From positions 124,001-188,000 of the forward strand of contig JAFRCS010000016.1 of assembly GCA_017404265.1 (NCBI GenBank): a stretch of 64,000 bases of DNA, in the 5' to 3' direction. Shown piece by piece: positions 41,849-52,197 of this stretch. The position numbers were made by a program, and so were the translations under genes. Positions within the stretch are counted from its first letter, which is position 1. Every line of letters starts with the position of its first letter. This DNA is from Mogibacterium sp. (GTDB taxonomy: Bacteria > Bacillota > Clostridia > Peptostreptococcales > Anaerovoracaceae). The notes under the pieces are model-generated. The model made no database searches, had not been told where the DNA came from, and worked only from the letters and a program-made list of their open reading frames with translations.

Positions 41849-43726
41849 ATGACGTATTCCATCATCGGGATACTTGCAGCGATCATCCTGCTTATCATAA
41901 ACAGGGATGTCCTTTGGGCCTCTGACGGCAAGACCCTTTCAAAAACTGAAAAGAATTACCGCCGTTTTCTCCGGGGAATAATGGCGTATCTTATAACGGA
42001 TATGCTCTGGGGCATACTGGATGCGAATCACCTTATCACAGCCAATATCATTAATACCTCTATACACTTCATTGCGATGGCAGCGGCTGTCATGCTATGG
42101 ACACGTTATGTGATCTCATATCTGGAAAAGAAGAATCTCTTTGGCAGCATTCTTTACTATTCAGGGAGTATCTTTCTTGGACTGGTAATACTGGCAGTGA
42201 TTGTGAACATCTTCAGGCCTGTGATCTTCAGCTTTGACGAGAATGGTACATATTCAGCAGGCATAGCGAGATATCTGATACTGGCTGTACAAATAGTGTT
42301 GTTCTTGCTGACTTCCGTTTATACCCTCAACATAACCACGAAGACAGAAGGCAAGGAAAAACGCAGGCATATGACCATAGGCCTGTTTGGTGTCGCTATG
42401 ACTGCCTTCATACTGGTGCAGGTATTCTATCCGCTGCTTCCTTTCTATGCCATGGGCTACATGCTTGGCACCTGTGTACTGCACAGCTTTGTAGTAGAGG
42501 ATGAAAAAGACGAATATCAAAAGGCGCTTGCAGAGGCGCTGGAAGAAGCGGAGCGTGCCAACATGGCCAAGACTGCGTTCCTCTCAAACATGAGCCACGA
42601 AATACGTACACCGATGAATGCCATAATCGGTCTGAACAAGATAGCGATGGAGGATCCGACGGTAAGTGGAACTGTCAGGGAGCATCTTAAAAAGGTGGAT
42701 GGCTCTGCGCAGCACCTGCTGAATATCATAAACGACATACTTGACATGAGCCGCATCGAATCCGGGCGTATCGCGATCAAAAACGAAGAGTTCCCGTTCG
42801 CGAGAGAGATCGAACAGGTGAATTCCATGATCGGCAGCCAGTGCAAAGAAAAGGGGCTGGATTACGAGTTCCGCGTCATCGGCAAAACGGATGACTACTA
42901 TGTAGGCGACGGCATGAGGATCAGGCAGATCGTTATAAATCTGCTTGGAAACGCCGTTAAGTTTACCCCTAAGGGAGGGAAGGTAAGCTTTGTGATAGAA
43001 GAGGGACCACGTTCTGACGAAGAGGCGGAACTCAGGTTTGTTGTCAGCGATACGGGCATAGGCATGAGCGAAGAATTCCTGCCGCAGCTGTTTGACGCGT
43101 TCAGCCAGGAAGACTCCTCATCAACTAATATCTACGGAAGCAGCGGCCTGGGGATGGCGATCACCAAAAGGATGGTCGAACTCATGGGCGGCAGCATAGA
43201 GGTCGAAAGCGTTAAAGGCGAAGGGAGCACATTTACCGTAACACTCACTCTCGGTTTGTCGGACAGGAGAGACAACGCGGCAGATCGTTCCGCAGAAGCC
43301 TCTGAAGAGAATACAGCCGGTCTCGGCGGCCGCCGCATACTGCTTGCTGAAGACGTTGTTATAAACGCTGAGATCATAAAAATGGTACTGACACAGGCGG
43401 AGATAAAGGTAGACCACGCTGAAAACGGCAGGATCGCCACAGAGATGTTCAGAGACCACGATGAGTGGTATTACGACGCGATACTCATGGACATGAGGAT
43501 GCCTGAAATGGACGGCCTTGAAGCTACGAGGACGATAAGGGCGATGGACCGTGCGGATGCCGCAAAGATCCCAATAATCGCCCTGACCGCAAACGCATTC
43601 GAAGAAGACGTGCAGCGCAGCATGGAGGCAGGTCTCAACGCTCATCTGTCAAAGCCGGTAGAACCGGAGACACTGTTCAGGACGCTTGGGGATCTCATTG
43701 AAAAATGTCAGGATCCGGAGATATAA
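41849..43726 (+). CDS. Hybrid sensor histidine kinase/response regulator
   Basis: A 625-residue membrane hybrid kinase. About six or seven hydrophobic segments (residues 1-215) form an N-terminal sensor with no recognisable extracellular domain. HisKA follows with the phospho-acceptor in NMSHEIRTPMNAI. HATPase_c follows (NLLGNAVKFTPKGGKV, DTGIGM, GSSGLGMAIT). A C-terminal receiver has the Asp in ILMDMRMPEMDG, the Thr in IALTANA and the Lys in HLSKPVE. GGGAGG precedes the ATG. The ligand is unknown and no output regulator lies next to it. Confidence 0.93.
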   Translation: MTYSIIGILAAIILLIINRDVLWASDGKTLSKTEKNYRRFLRGIMAYLITDMLWGILDANHLITANIINTSIHFIAMAAAVMLWTRYVISYLEKKNLFGSILYYSGSIFLGLVILAVIVNIFRPVIFSFDENGTYSAGIARYLILAVQIVLFLLTSVYTLNITTKTEGKEKRRHMTIGLFGVAMTAFILVQVFYPLLPFYAMGYMLGTCVLHSFVVEDEKDEYQKALAEALEEAERANMAKTAFLSNMSHEIRTPMNAIIGLNKIAMEDPTVSGTVREHLKKVDGSAQHLLNIINDILDMSRIESGRIAIKNEEFPFAREIEQVNSMIGSQCKEKGLDYEFRVIGKTDDYYVGDGMRIRQIVINLLGNAVKFTPKGGKVSFVIEEGPRSDEEAELRFVVSDTGIGMSEEFLPQLFDAFSQEDSSSTNIYGSSGLGMAITKRMVELMGGSIEVESVKGEGSTFTVTLTLGLSDRRDNAADRSAEASEENTAGLGGRRILLAEDVVINAEIIKMVLTQAEIKVDHAENGRIATEMFRDHDEWYYDAILMDMRMPEMDGLEATRTIRAMDRADAAKIPIIALTANAFEEDVQRSMEAGLNAHLSKPVEPETLFRTLGDLIEKCQDPEI

Positions 43727-43731
43727 AGACC

Positions 43732-44283
43732 ATGACCAAAACGATCTACATAGACGGGCTTGAAGTGGAATTGACCAGAAAGCGCGTCAAGAAAATGAAT
43801 ATGCGTGTGAAGGCGCCGGACGGCAGGATAGTCATCAGCGCCCCGTATATAGTGCCTGACAAAACTGTCATAGCTTTTGTCAGGAGCAAGAGGGAATGGA
43901 TCGACAAGGCCGTTTACCGGACGCGCGCAAAGGCAGCAGCTCATCCGGAACCTGCTGACAGAAAAGAAAAAGAGGTCAGAAGGCGCGAACTCAAACGCCG
44001 TATAGAAGAAAGGCTGCCTGTAATCGAAGAAGCGACCGGGCTTTACTGCAATGGCTGGACTGTCCGCGACATGCATACCCGCTGGGGAAGCTGCAACACT
44101 AACACGCATCACATCAACCTCAGCCTCATGCTGGCAACCAGAACGGATGCGGAGCTTGACTATGTCATACTCCACGAGCTGGTGCACACCGCGGTACCGA
44201 ATCACGGACCGGATTTCTATGCCTTGATGGACAGATTCATGCCGGGGTGGAAGAAGATACGTAAGGCCCTCAATTACGGTTAA
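43732..44283 (+). CDS. YgjP-like (SprT-type) metallopeptidase-fold protein
   Basis: A 183-residue protein of the YgjP/DUF45 family. The zinc motif is H148-E149-x2-H152 in VILHELVHTAVPNHGPDF, with H158 as the third ligand. RWGSCNTNTHHINLSLML is the other family block. The ATG at 43732 with GGAGATA upstream is preferred to a longer frame overlapping the kinase. Related proteins bind zinc and may be DNA-repair-linked peptidases (SprT-like), but the substrate is unknown. It lies 14 bases before the antiporter gene. Confidence 0.9.
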   Translation: MTKTIYIDGLEVELTRKRVKKMNMRVKAPDGRIVISAPYIVPDKTVIAFVRSKREWIDKAVYRTRAKAAAHPEPADRKEKEVRRRELKRRIEERLPVIEEATGLYCNGWTVRDMHTRWGSCNTNTHHINLSLMLATRTDAELDYVILHELVHTAVPNHGPDFYALMDRFMPGWKKIRKALNYG

Positions 44284-44297
44284 TGGGAAAGGAATAA

Positions 44298-46625
44298 ATG
44301 GAAGTCCCTCAGCTCATAGTCGATTTGGCGATAATGCTGACTACCGCGGCGGCGGTCACGATAGTTTTCAAAAAACTCAGGATCCCTACGATACTGGGAT
44401 ACATTGTCGCGGGATTTCTTATCGGGCCGAATTTTCCGCTCTTCATGAATATTGAGAGCGCAGCGTCTGTAGAGACCTGGAGTGAGATTGGCGTCATTAT
44501 AATACTGTTTCACATAGGCCTTGAGTTCGACTTTCACAAGCTGTCCGAAATAGGAAGCACAGCTATAGTATCGGCTGCCGTAAAGATGGGCGGGGTCATG
44601 CTTGTGGGATATGGATTCGGCATTCTTGCCGGTATGAGCACTATGAACTCAGTATTCCTCGGAGCCATGCTTTCGATCAGCTCTACGGTCGTAATTCAGA
44701 AGTGCTTCAGCGAGATGGGACTTGAGGGCGAAAAATATACAGGCCTGGTAATGGGGTCGCTCGTTATGGAAGACGTGATCGCCGTGTTCATGATGGTAGT
44801 ACTGACCACGATATCCGCGAGCCAGGCTTCGGACGGAAGCAGTATGGCACTGCGCATGTTCCTGATGATAACCTACCTAGTGCTCTGGCTGATCCTAGGC
44901 ATTTTCTTCCTGCCGACCATCCTTGACAGAACGATGGAATTGATGAGTGATGAGACGCTTACTCTTTTGAGCCTTGGTTTCTGCTTTCTCATGGGAATGC
45001 TGGCACACTGGCTTGGGTTCTCAATGGAGCTTGGGGCGTTCATATCGGGTTCGCTCTTTGCAGGGACCCGGCATGTACATAAAGTTGAAAGGGTGACAGC
45101 CGGCATCAAGGACATGTTCGGAGCGGTATTCTTCCTGTCTGTAGGTATGATGGTAGACCCGGGCATCATCGCCGGCCGCTGGACTTCCATAGTCCCGATT
45201 GCGATACTTGCCGTGGTGGCTAAGCTCATATTCGCTACCATTGGAATGATACTTTCGGGACAGGACCCGGAGACTGCTTTAAGAGGCGGCATTTCACTCG
45301 CGCCTATAGGTGAATTCTCATTTATTATCGCGAGCCTCGGCATCTCACTTGGTGTCATGGACAGCTATCTTTATCCCGTTATAGTTGCCGCGTCCATATT
45401 GACTATCACCGCTACTCCGGTACTGATACGGAACCAGGATAAGATAATAAAAATGATATCCGGGCTGATCCCCGCGAAGATCAAAAAACTGATCCGCAAT
45501 TACACTTCTGAAAACCGAAGCGATGAGGAACACGTTTCTGAGTGGAGGATCGTGCTCAAGGACTACTTTATTAAGGTCGCTGTATATGGAAGCATCATGC
45601 TGGTCCTGACGCTTGCGTGCTGCAAAGCTCTGTATCCTGCTATGGCAGCTATTACCGGTGATAAGGCTGCCAAGATAATAGTCATCATTGTGAACTATCT
45701 GGCATTGGCGGTCTTTGCGGTACCTTTCATGGGCAACCGCAATGTCGCGTTCACCCAGCTTTGGATGGACAGGCTGGCAAACAGACCCCCGCTTGCCGTG
45801 ATGATACTTATAAAAATAGTCATTCTGGAACTCATAGCACTGATGCCGGTGGAGACGCTTCTTAATATAAATAACCTGATAATAGTACTTCTTATTCCAT
45901 TGAGTGTTTTCCTGATAGCAAGGTCGGAATTCATAGCAACATATTATCTGCAGCTGGAAACAAGGTTCTTCGCAAACCTGAATCAGAAGACGATGGAGGA
46001 ACGCGGAGGAGCAAGGCAAAGACAGCACTGGCTCAACGAGGATTACAGCATCTTTGGCTGGGACGTTCCGGCAGGCGCGTCATATGAGGGGAAAACGATA
46101 CAGGAGCTAGACTGGGGCAGAAAAGACGCCGTCTATGTGGTCAAGGTGAGGCATGGAGATAAAAGAATGCCTATGCCTCCGGCAAGGACGGTCCTGCATG
46201 CAGGTGATCATGTTCATGTAATTGGGGATAAATCATCGCTTGAGACGTTCTATAAAACGCTTGGTATAGATCAGGATGTACACATGCGTACGCTAAGGGA
46301 ATTCCTCGATGAAGATTATACCGGCGGCAATGCTCTTTCCTGCGCGGCCATCCCGGTCAGAGGAACAGAACCGTATGTAGGTAAACCAATCAAAAAAAGC
46401 AGGATAACTGCACGAAATCACTGCATGATACTCGGCCTCGAACGCGATGGATATGCGACAACGATGCCGGATTCAAATATGCTCATAGAAAAGGGAGACA
46501 TACTTTGGATCATTGGTACGGGAACGAACCTGAGCAGTATAGCAGCTCATTCGGTCGGAGATACCGGTACTCATTCATCTGCCCTGACAGACGACGGGCT
46601 TCCTGAGGGAGGTGAACTCAAGTGA
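44298..46625 (+). CDS. Kef/CPA2 cation:proton antiporter with C-terminal TrkA_C domains
   Basis: A 775-residue antiporter. About 12-13 membrane segments cover residues 1-390 and include PTILGYIVAGFLIGPNFP and AMLSISSTVVIQKCF (the CPA2 core). Another three to four helices lie at roughly 425-560, an unusual second hydrophobic block. The C-terminal cytosolic part holds two TrkA_C-like domains (SYEGKTIQELDWG and EPYVGKPIKKSRI), each ending in a GDHVHVIG- or GDILWIIG-type strand. A complete RCK_N Rossmann domain is not seen. It exchanges K+ or Na+ for protons, regulated by a ligand on TrkA_C. Its stop overlaps the GTG of the next gene. Confidence 0.88.
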   Translation: MEVPQLIVDLAIMLTTAAAVTIVFKKLRIPTILGYIVAGFLIGPNFPLFMNIESAASVETWSEIGVIIILFHIGLEFDFHKLSEIGSTAIVSAAVKMGGVMLVGYGFGILAGMSTMNSVFLGAMLSISSTVVIQKCFSEMGLEGEKYTGLVMGSLVMEDVIAVFMMVVLTTISASQASDGSSMALRMFLMITYLVLWLILGIFFLPTILDRTMELMSDETLTLLSLGFCFLMGMLAHWLGFSMELGAFISGSLFAGTRHVHKVERVTAGIKDMFGAVFFLSVGMMVDPGIIAGRWTSIVPIAILAVVAKLIFATIGMILSGQDPETALRGGISLAPIGEFSFIIASLGISLGVMDSYLYPVIVAASILTITATPVLIRNQDKIIKMISGLIPAKIKKLIRNYTSENRSDEEHVSEWRIVLKDYFIKVAVYGSIMLVLTLACCKALYPAMAAITGDKAAKIIVIIVNYLALAVFAVPFMGNRNVAFTQLWMDRLANRPPLAVMILIKIVILELIALMPVETLLNINNLIIVLLIPLSVFLIARSEFIATYYLQLETRFFANLNQKTMEERGGARQRQHWLNEDYSIFGWDVPAGASYEGKTIQELDWGRKDAVYVVKVRHGDKRMPMPPARTVLHAGDHVHVIGDKSSLETFYKTLGIDQDVHMRTLREFLDEDYTGGNALSCAAIPVRGTEPYVGKPIKKSRITARNHCMILGLERDGYATTMPDSNMLIEKGDILWIIGTGTNLSSIAAHSVGDTGTHSSALTDDGLPEGGELK

Positions 46626-47518
46626 ATTGGAGCATAATAACGGCATATCTTCTCCCTCCGCTTATCGGAGCGGTGATAGGGTATTTTACGAATCTCATCG
46701 CGGTAAAGATGCTGTTCTATCCGCAAAAGGCAGTTTACGTGTTCGGATACAGGCTGCCGTTTACACCGGGAGCTATACCTAAGGGCAAGGCGAGGCTCGC
46801 AAAGTCCGCGGGCAAGATAGTCCAGAACGAACTCTTCACACGCGAGGACATCTCCGGCAGACTTCTGACGGAGGAGGTAGAAAAGCCGCTTATCGATAAA
46901 GTGATGAGCATACTCGATGAAGATATAAAGGATACAGGCGCAATAATGACAGGCAGCGAAGAAAAGTTTGACAGGATCGAAAACAACTTCATAGAGCTGC
47001 TGTCATTCAAGATAACAGATGCCATCAAAAGAATGGATATATCCGGGACGGTGAAGCAGGAAGGCAAGGCGATGCTGCTTGACCATGTACTGGAGTCCAG
47101 AGTCCTTTCCTTACTGGTCTCTGACAAGATGATCGACAAGGTGATGAACACGGTCGGAGAGAAGATGGAAGAATACATCGACGCCAGAGGCCCGGAGATG
47201 GTGCGCGAGATCACAAATTCCAGGATCCATGACCTGGGAGAGAGGACGCCGCTCTATGTGCTTGAACTTGCTGGATATGACCCGGATTATGTGAGAAAGA
47301 AGATCACGGAAGCATACAGAGAGTCTGTGATGAACGCGGTCAATTCCGCCCTTCGCAGGATAGATGTCGCGAAGGTAGTCGAAGACAAGATAAACTCGAT
47401 GTCGGTGGAAGAACTCGAGAGAGGCGTGCTGACTGTCATGAAGACAGAACTCAACATGATAGTAAGTCTCGGCGCGCTCATCGGACTTGTAATCGGCAGC
47501 ATAAACATATTCATTTGA
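46622..47518 (+). CDS. DUF445 family membrane protein
   Basis: A 298-residue DUF445 protein that starts at a GTG overlapping the antiporter stop, with GGGAGG upstream. The N-terminal hydrophobic hairpin contains LLPPLIGAVIGYFTNLIAVKML, then the conserved FTPGAIPKGKARLAKSAGKIV. A long helical cytosolic middle follows, and a C-terminal membrane helix (LGALIGLVIGSINIFI). Relatives (YheB) are membrane-remodelling or envelope proteins of unknown biochemistry. It is in one operon with the antiporter. Confidence 0.9.
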   Translation: MNWSIITAYLLPPLIGAVIGYFTNLIAVKMLFYPQKAVYVFGYRLPFTPGAIPKGKARLAKSAGKIVQNELFTREDISGRLLTEEVEKPLIDKVMSILDEDIKDTGAIMTGSEEKFDRIENNFIELLSFKITDAIKRMDISGTVKQEGKAMLLDHVLESRVLSLLVSDKMIDKVMNTVGEKMEEYIDARGPEMVREITNSRIHDLGERTPLYVLELAGYDPDYVRKKITEAYRESVMNAVNSALRRIDVAKVVEDKINSMSVEELERGVLTVMKTELNMIVSLGALIGLVIGSINIFI

Positions 47519-47531
47519 CGGAGAACGGGAA

Positions 47532-48359
47532 ATGTACGAAAAGAACGATCCTGAACTGAAAGAAAAATATGAGGCGCTGAAAGAAGCGGGTCTGCTGGAT
47601 GAGATCCTTGGAAAAGCGGATGTCCCTGAAGAGACAGAGACGCCGGCGGCTGATCCGAATGACTATGTGGTGTTTGAACATGTCCGCAAAGTCTATCACG
47701 TTGGCGAGGTCGATATTGAGGCGCTTGCTGACGCGACATTCAGCGTGTCAAAGGGAGAACTTGCCATAGTAGTAGGTGAATCCGGCGCGGGCAAGACGAC
47801 ACTTCTCAACATCCTTGGCGGAATGGATACGCTGACCAGCGGCAAAGTGCTTCTCGATGGCCGTGAGATAAGCAAACTCAATATGCGTGAGCTGACAAAG
47901 TACCGCAGATACGACATAGGCTTTGTTTTCCAGTTCTACAATCTTGTACAGAACCTCACAGCGCTTGAGAACGTATCGCTCGCGACACAGATATGCAGCG
48001 ATCCGCTCGATCCGGCGGAGACTCTGAAGGCTGTCGGCCTGGGCGACAGGATGTACAATTTCCCGGGACAACTGTCGGGCGGCGAGCAGCAGAGAGTGGC
48101 CATAGCCAGGGCACTCGCCAAGAACCCAAAACTGCTGCTCTGCGACGAGCCTACCGGCGCTCTTGACTACAATACGGGCAAGCAGATCCTTCAGCTGCTG
48201 CAGGATCAGGCCCACAAGTCCGGCGCGACAGTAATAATCATCACACACAACAAGGCGATCACTCCGATGGGCGACCGCGTCATCAGCGTAAGGAGCGGAA
48301 GAGTACAGGATGTGAAGATCAATCCGCATCCGGTACCTGTGTCCGAAATAGAGTGGTAG
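47532..48359 (+). CDS. ABC transporter ATP-binding protein (MacB/LolD type)
   Basis: A 275-residue ABC ATPase. Walker A is GESGAGKTT near residue 86, the signature is [15 protein letters not shown], and Walker B is [11 protein letters not shown]. The subfamily partners FtsX-like permeases for extracytoplasmic substrates. An N-terminal 40-residue acidic extension precedes the conserved fold. It starts 13 bases after the DUF445 gene and is followed directly by its permease. Confidence 0.93.
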   Translation: MYEKNDPELKEKYEALKEAGLLDEILGKADVPEETETPAADPNDYVVFEHVRKVYHVGEVDIEALADATFSVSKGELAIVVGESGAGKTTLLNILGGMDTLTSGKVLLDGREISKLNMRELTKYRRYDIGFVFQFYNLVQNLTALENVSLATQICSDPLDPAETLKAVGLGDRMYNFPGQLSGGEQQRVAIARALAKNPKLLLCDEPTGALDYNTGKQILQLLQDQAHKSGATVIIITHNKAITPMGDRVISVRSGRVQDVKINPHPVPVSEIEW

Positions 48360-48370
48360 CGGTTTAGAAC

Positions 48371-51300
48371 ATGCTCAGGAAGTCGACTTTCAGGGAAATA
48401 CGGACCTCACTTGCAAGATACCTTGCGATCTTCGCGATCGTGGCGCTTGGAGTGGGGTTTTTCAGTGGTCTGAAAGACTGCAAGGAGTCGATGGTGAGCA
48501 CAGCCAGGAAATACCTTGACCGGACCAATTTCTATGACTATCAGATACTGTCTTCATACGGCGCAGACGATGACAGCGTTGCTCTTGCTGAATCATGGGA
48601 CGAAGTAAAAGCTGCCGAAGGCTCCATACAGATAGACGTGATGGCGAGATCCGGCGACGGTGATTCAAGAGCGCTCAAGTGCATTTCATTGCCTGATAAA
48701 ATAAACACGCTGAATGTAGTAGAGGGAAGGCTGCCTGAAGCCTCGAATGAGTGCGTGGTTGACTCCTACAGTATCACGGACGCGGGGTTCAGAGTTGGAG
48801 ACTTCATAGAGATCACGGATGAGAATGACAAGGACAAACTTGATGAATTCAGGGAAACGAGATTTGAGATAGTAGGCCTTGTCAATACGCCTATATACCT
48901 TGACTACCAGAGGGGTTCCACCGATATAGGAAACGGCAGCCTTGACACATTCTTCTTTATTGATAAGGATGCCTTTGATGTCGATTATTATACAAACCTG
49001 TACATCAAACTGGATGGGGATCAGCAGGCTCTGAGTGAAGAACATGAAGACTACCTGAAGGCGAAAGAGGACAGCATGAAAGATCTGGCGGAAGCAGTTA
49101 CAGCCGGACGCCGTGAGACAGCACAGGAGGAAGCTCAGAAAGAGCTGGATGAGAAAAAACAGGAATACGAAGACAATCTCGCTAAGTACAAAAGAGAGAA
49201 GGCGAATGCCGAGAATAAACTCAACAAGGCTGAGAATAAGATAAATGCCGGTGAGAAAAAGATTAATAAAACAAGGAAGCAGCTCAACGCAGCAGTAAAG
49301 GAAGCGAACGCGGGCATAGAGAAGGCCAACTCCACGATCGCGGATCTGAAGGCAAAGAAGACTCAGGCTGAGACCGGCCTGGAACAGGCAAGGTCCGGAA
49401 AGACTCAGCTTGAGGGACAGCTTGAGCAAATGCAGGCTGCAGGAGCAAGTGAAGAAGAAATTGCCGGTGTGCAGGCCGCGATCGCCGAGGCCGATGCCAC
49501 CATCAGCGGCCTTGAAGGAAATCTTAACGATATCAATAACGGTATCACCCAGGCTGAAGCGGGGCTCAAGCAGGCGCAGGAAGGTCTGGCTCAGGCCCAG
49601 GCCGGGCTCAAGGAACTGGACAAACAGGAAAACAAGCTGGATAGCAGCGAGAAAAAGCTCAAAAAAGAAGAGCGTAAAGCTGATAATGAATTCGACAAAG
49701 CAAAACGGGAGCTCGATGACGCCAAGGACAAGCTGGACGAGGCGCAGGAAAAGATCGACGACATGGAGATAGGCAACTCCTATGCTCTCTCACGCAAGGA
49801 GAACATGGGTTATTCTTCGTTCGACAGCAACTCCAGCATTGTCAGTAACATATCCAAGATATTCCCGCTATTCTTCTTCCTGATAGCGGCTCTCGTGTGC
49901 ATGACTACGATGACCAGGATGGTGGATGAGCAGCGCACACAGATAGGCGTGCTGAAAGCGCTGGGCTACAGCAACAGCCAGATAGTGGGCAAGTACATGT
50001 TCTACTCCGGCAGCGCGTCATTCCTTGGTGCTATTCTCGGCTTCTTCGCCGGATGCAAGGTCTTCCCGACGGTTATCTGGAACGCGTATACCATGATGTA
50101 TGACTTCAGCGATACGGTCGATTACATCATAAACTGGAAGCTCGGACTTATCGTACTGGCGGTATCACTGCTCTGTTCAATGGGAGCGACATGGGTATCC
50201 ATCGCTGCGGACTTCAAGGTCCCTCCGGCAGAACTCATAAGACCTAAGACACCTCCTGCGGGCAAGCGTATACTCCTCGAGAGGATCAGACCGCTGTGGA
50301 ACCGGATCAGCTTCCTGTACAAGGTGTCGATCCGCAACATTTTCAGGGACAAGAAGAGGTTCCTGATGATGGTCATCGGAGTAAGCGGCTGTACGGCTCT
50401 CCTGATCGCCGGTATAGGCATCAGGGCCACCATATCAAAGATCGCGGACTACCAGTTTGATGAGATCTCCCTGTATGATATCACCGTGATGTTCAGCAAA
50501 AACATGACTGAGGACAGGCAGAAGGATTTCATGGAGGAGATGAAGGATGCGGGCGTAACCGGTGATAGTGTCAGGTTCCTGCAACGGGGCGAAGTGACGG
50601 TGATCATTGGTGACAAAACAACTGACATTACATGTGTAGCCACCGAAGCAGAGGGCTTTGATCAGTTTATTGATCTGCATACCGGTGATCAGCATTTAGA
50701 CTACCCGGGTCCGGGAGAGGCGATTATTGTCAAGAAGACCAACCACGACTTCGGCATAGGGGTAGGCGATGAGATAACGCTGCGCGACGATTACCGCGAG
50801 ATGAAGGTGAAGATAGTGGGCGTTGCTGACAACTACGTATACGACAGCATTTACATATCGTCCGATACTTACCGCGAGGGCTTCGGCAAGGAGCCGGATA
50901 TAAAAGCGGCATACATCGATTTCGAAGAAGGTACTGCAGAAGACGTTATCAGAAATGCTTCGGCTGACGCGGCCGGCTATGAATATACGGCGGCGGCGCA
51001 GACCAACATCGATGTCAGAGAGAACGTCAACAAGATGATGAAGAGCCTTAACTCCATCGTTTATGTAGTCATACTCAGCGCCGCGCTCCTGGCGTTCATA
51101 GTGCTCTACAACCTGACCAATATCAATATCACAGAACGCATACGCGAGATCGCCACTATCAAGGTGCTTGGTTTCTACCAGCTTGAGGTATCGCAGTACG
51201 TGTTCCGCGAGAACCTCTTCCTGACGGCTGTGGCTGCAATAGTCGGAATACCGATGGGAGACTGGCTGCTTAAGTTTGTAATAGACAACATAGTTCTGAG

Positions 51301-51448
51301 CATGATCTACTTCGAGCCAAGACACGGGCCGTATGACATACCTATATCGGTCGCCCTGACGTTCGTCTTTGCGTTCTTTGTAAATATCGCCATGCAAAAG
51401 AGACTGCGCAACGTATCGATGACAGAGTCTCTCAAGTCTGTAGAATAG
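48371..51448 (+). CDS. FtsX-like ABC permease with long coiled coil
   Basis: A 1025-residue permease. The N-terminal membrane helix (YLAIFAIVALGVGFFSGLK) leads to an extracytoplasmic MacB-like region. From about residue 235 to 470 runs a long Ala/Glu/Lys-rich coiled coil (for example NAENKLNKAENKINAGEKKI) inserted before the first FtsX domain. Two FtsX blocks follow, at about 500-625 (FLIAALVCMTTMTRMVDE) and 890-1020 (VVILSAALLAFIVLYNLTN). Another extracytoplasmic domain lies between them. Such coiled-coil permeases are typical mechanotransmission exporters. It pairs with the ATPase just upstream, and the stop opens a structured intergenic segment. Confidence 0.92.
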   Translation: MLRKSTFREIRTSLARYLAIFAIVALGVGFFSGLKDCKESMVSTARKYLDRTNFYDYQILSSYGADDDSVALAESWDEVKAAEGSIQIDVMARSGDGDSRALKCISLPDKINTLNVVEGRLPEASNECVVDSYSITDAGFRVGDFIEITDENDKDKLDEFRETRFEIVGLVNTPIYLDYQRGSTDIGNGSLDTFFFIDKDAFDVDYYTNLYIKLDGDQQALSEEHEDYLKAKEDSMKDLAEAVTAGRRETAQEEAQKELDEKKQEYEDNLAKYKREKANAENKLNKAENKINAGEKKINKTRKQLNAAVKEANAGIEKANSTIADLKAKKTQAETGLEQARSGKTQLEGQLEQMQAAGASEEEIAGVQAAIAEADATISGLEGNLNDINNGITQAEAGLKQAQEGLAQAQAGLKELDKQENKLDSSEKKLKKEERKADNEFDKAKRELDDAKDKLDEAQEKIDDMEIGNSYALSRKENMGYSSFDSNSSIVSNISKIFPLFFFLIAALVCMTTMTRMVDEQRTQIGVLKALGYSNSQIVGKYMFYSGSASFLGAILGFFAGCKVFPTVIWNAYTMMYDFSDTVDYIINWKLGLIVLAVSLLCSMGATWVSIAADFKVPPAELIRPKTPPAGKRILLERIRPLWNRISFLYKVSIRNIFRDKKRFLMMVIGVSGCTALLIAGIGIRATISKIADYQFDEISLYDITVMFSKNMTEDRQKDFMEEMKDAGVTGDSVRFLQRGEVTVIIGDKTTDITCVATEAEGFDQFIDLHTGDQHLDYPGPGEAIIVKKTNHDFGIGVGDEITLRDDYREMKVKIVGVADNYVYDSIYISSDTYREGFGKEPDIKAAYIDFEEGTAEDVIRNASADAAGYEYTAAAQTNIDVRENVNKMMKSLNSIVYVVILSAALLAFIVLYNLTNINITERIREIATIKVLGFYQLEVSQYVFRENLFLTAVAAIVGIPMGDWLLKFVIDNIVLSMIYFEPRHGPYDIPISVALTFVFAFFVNIAMQKRLRNVSMTESLKSVE

Positions 51449-51667
51449 AGCGCTGTGAATGATGCGAAGACCACACTCCGCAGAAAGTGCAGAAGCACAC
51501 CGCAGCAGCGCTCCGACAGCGAAACGAACAGCGGAAACTAGAGCACGTGAAGCGGGCTCATTTCCGCTGGCGCCCGGAGGAGCGATGAAGCGGCTTGTGC
51601 TTCGTGCTTTCGAGGACGTGGCCGAGCTCCATTCACAGCTGCACTTATGCCGATAGACTAAGTGCAG
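51448..51667 (+). other. GC-rich intergenic segment with nested inverted repeats
   Basis: About 220 bases with no convincing gene. Visible helices are GAGCGCTG/CAGCGCTC (51448-51455 with 51506-51513) and, inside it, GTGC-AGAA-GCAC (51488-51499). CAGCGGAAA/TTTCCGCTG (51529-51537 with 51561-51569) encloses GAGC/GCTC. CTGCACTTA/TAAGTGCAG (51639-51647 with 51659-51667) has an 11-base loop. No terminator T-run is present. It could be a structured RNA or the 3' untranslated region of the permease transcript. It matches no RNA class I can recall. Confidence 0.5.
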
Positions 51668-51682
51668 GTTACAATGTATAAT
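51654..51682 (+). promoter_or_regulatory. Promoter of the cyclophilin gene
   Basis: TAGACT (51654-51659) and TATAAT (51677-51682) with a 17-base spacer. The -35 overlaps the last stem-loop of the structured segment. Confidence 0.55.
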
Positions 51683-51717
51683 AATTTTTAGACCATTTAA
51701 GCGGAGGTATATATAGC

Positions 51718-52197
51718 ATGAAGAAATTTACTATAGAAATGGAAGACGGCGGCATCATGAAGGGCGAGCTCTATGAAGACATCGCTCCTGAAACGGTCGC
51801 AAACTTTGAGAAACTCGCGAACTCTGAGTTCTATGACGGACTTATTTTCCACAGAGTCATTCCGGGATTCATGATCCAGGGCGGATGCCCTAACGGAAAC
51901 GGCATGGGCGGTCCGGGATACACCATAAAGGGCGAGTTCAGCGCCAACGGATTCAAAAACGATCTGAAGCATGAGAGGGGAGTCCTCTCGATGGCAAGAG
52001 CAATGGATCCAAATTCGGCAGGTTCGCAGTTCTTCATCATGACAACGACATCGCCGCATCTGGACGGGCAGTACGCCGCATTCGGAAAGGTGACTGACGG
52101 CATGGCGGTGGCAGACAAGATCGTAAACGTAAGACGCGACTTCAGAGACAAACCGCTTATGCCGCAGAAGATAAAGTGCATCAGAGTAGAAGGATAA
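51718..52197 (+). CDS. Cyclophilin-type peptidyl-prolyl isomerase
   Basis: A 159-residue cytosolic cyclophilin. The catalytic-site block [13 protein letters not shown] contains the conserved Arg; [24 protein letters not shown] completes the pocket. It catalyses cis-trans isomerisation of X-Pro bonds. GCGGAGGTA fixes the start. Its stop abuts the start of the potassium channel gene with no gap, so translation of the two is probably coupled. Confidence 0.95.
   Translation: MKKFTIEMEDGGIMKGELYEDIAPETVANFEKLANSEFYDGLIFHRVIPGFMIQGGCPNGNGMGGPGYTIKGEFSANGFKNDLKHERGVLSMARAMDPNSAGSQFFIMTTTSPHLDGQYAAFGKVTDGMAVADKIVNVRRDFRDKPLMPQKIKCIRVEG

Noticed and set aside
43705-43731. A start for the YgjP-like gene inside the kinase gene.
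   Set aside because: The ATG at 43732 has GGAG at proper distance and the homology starts there.
51459-51656. A 65-codon open frame in the structured intergenic segment.
   Set aside because: It has no ribosome binding site, biased Arg/Ala composition and lies in strong hairpins; a non-coding reading is better.
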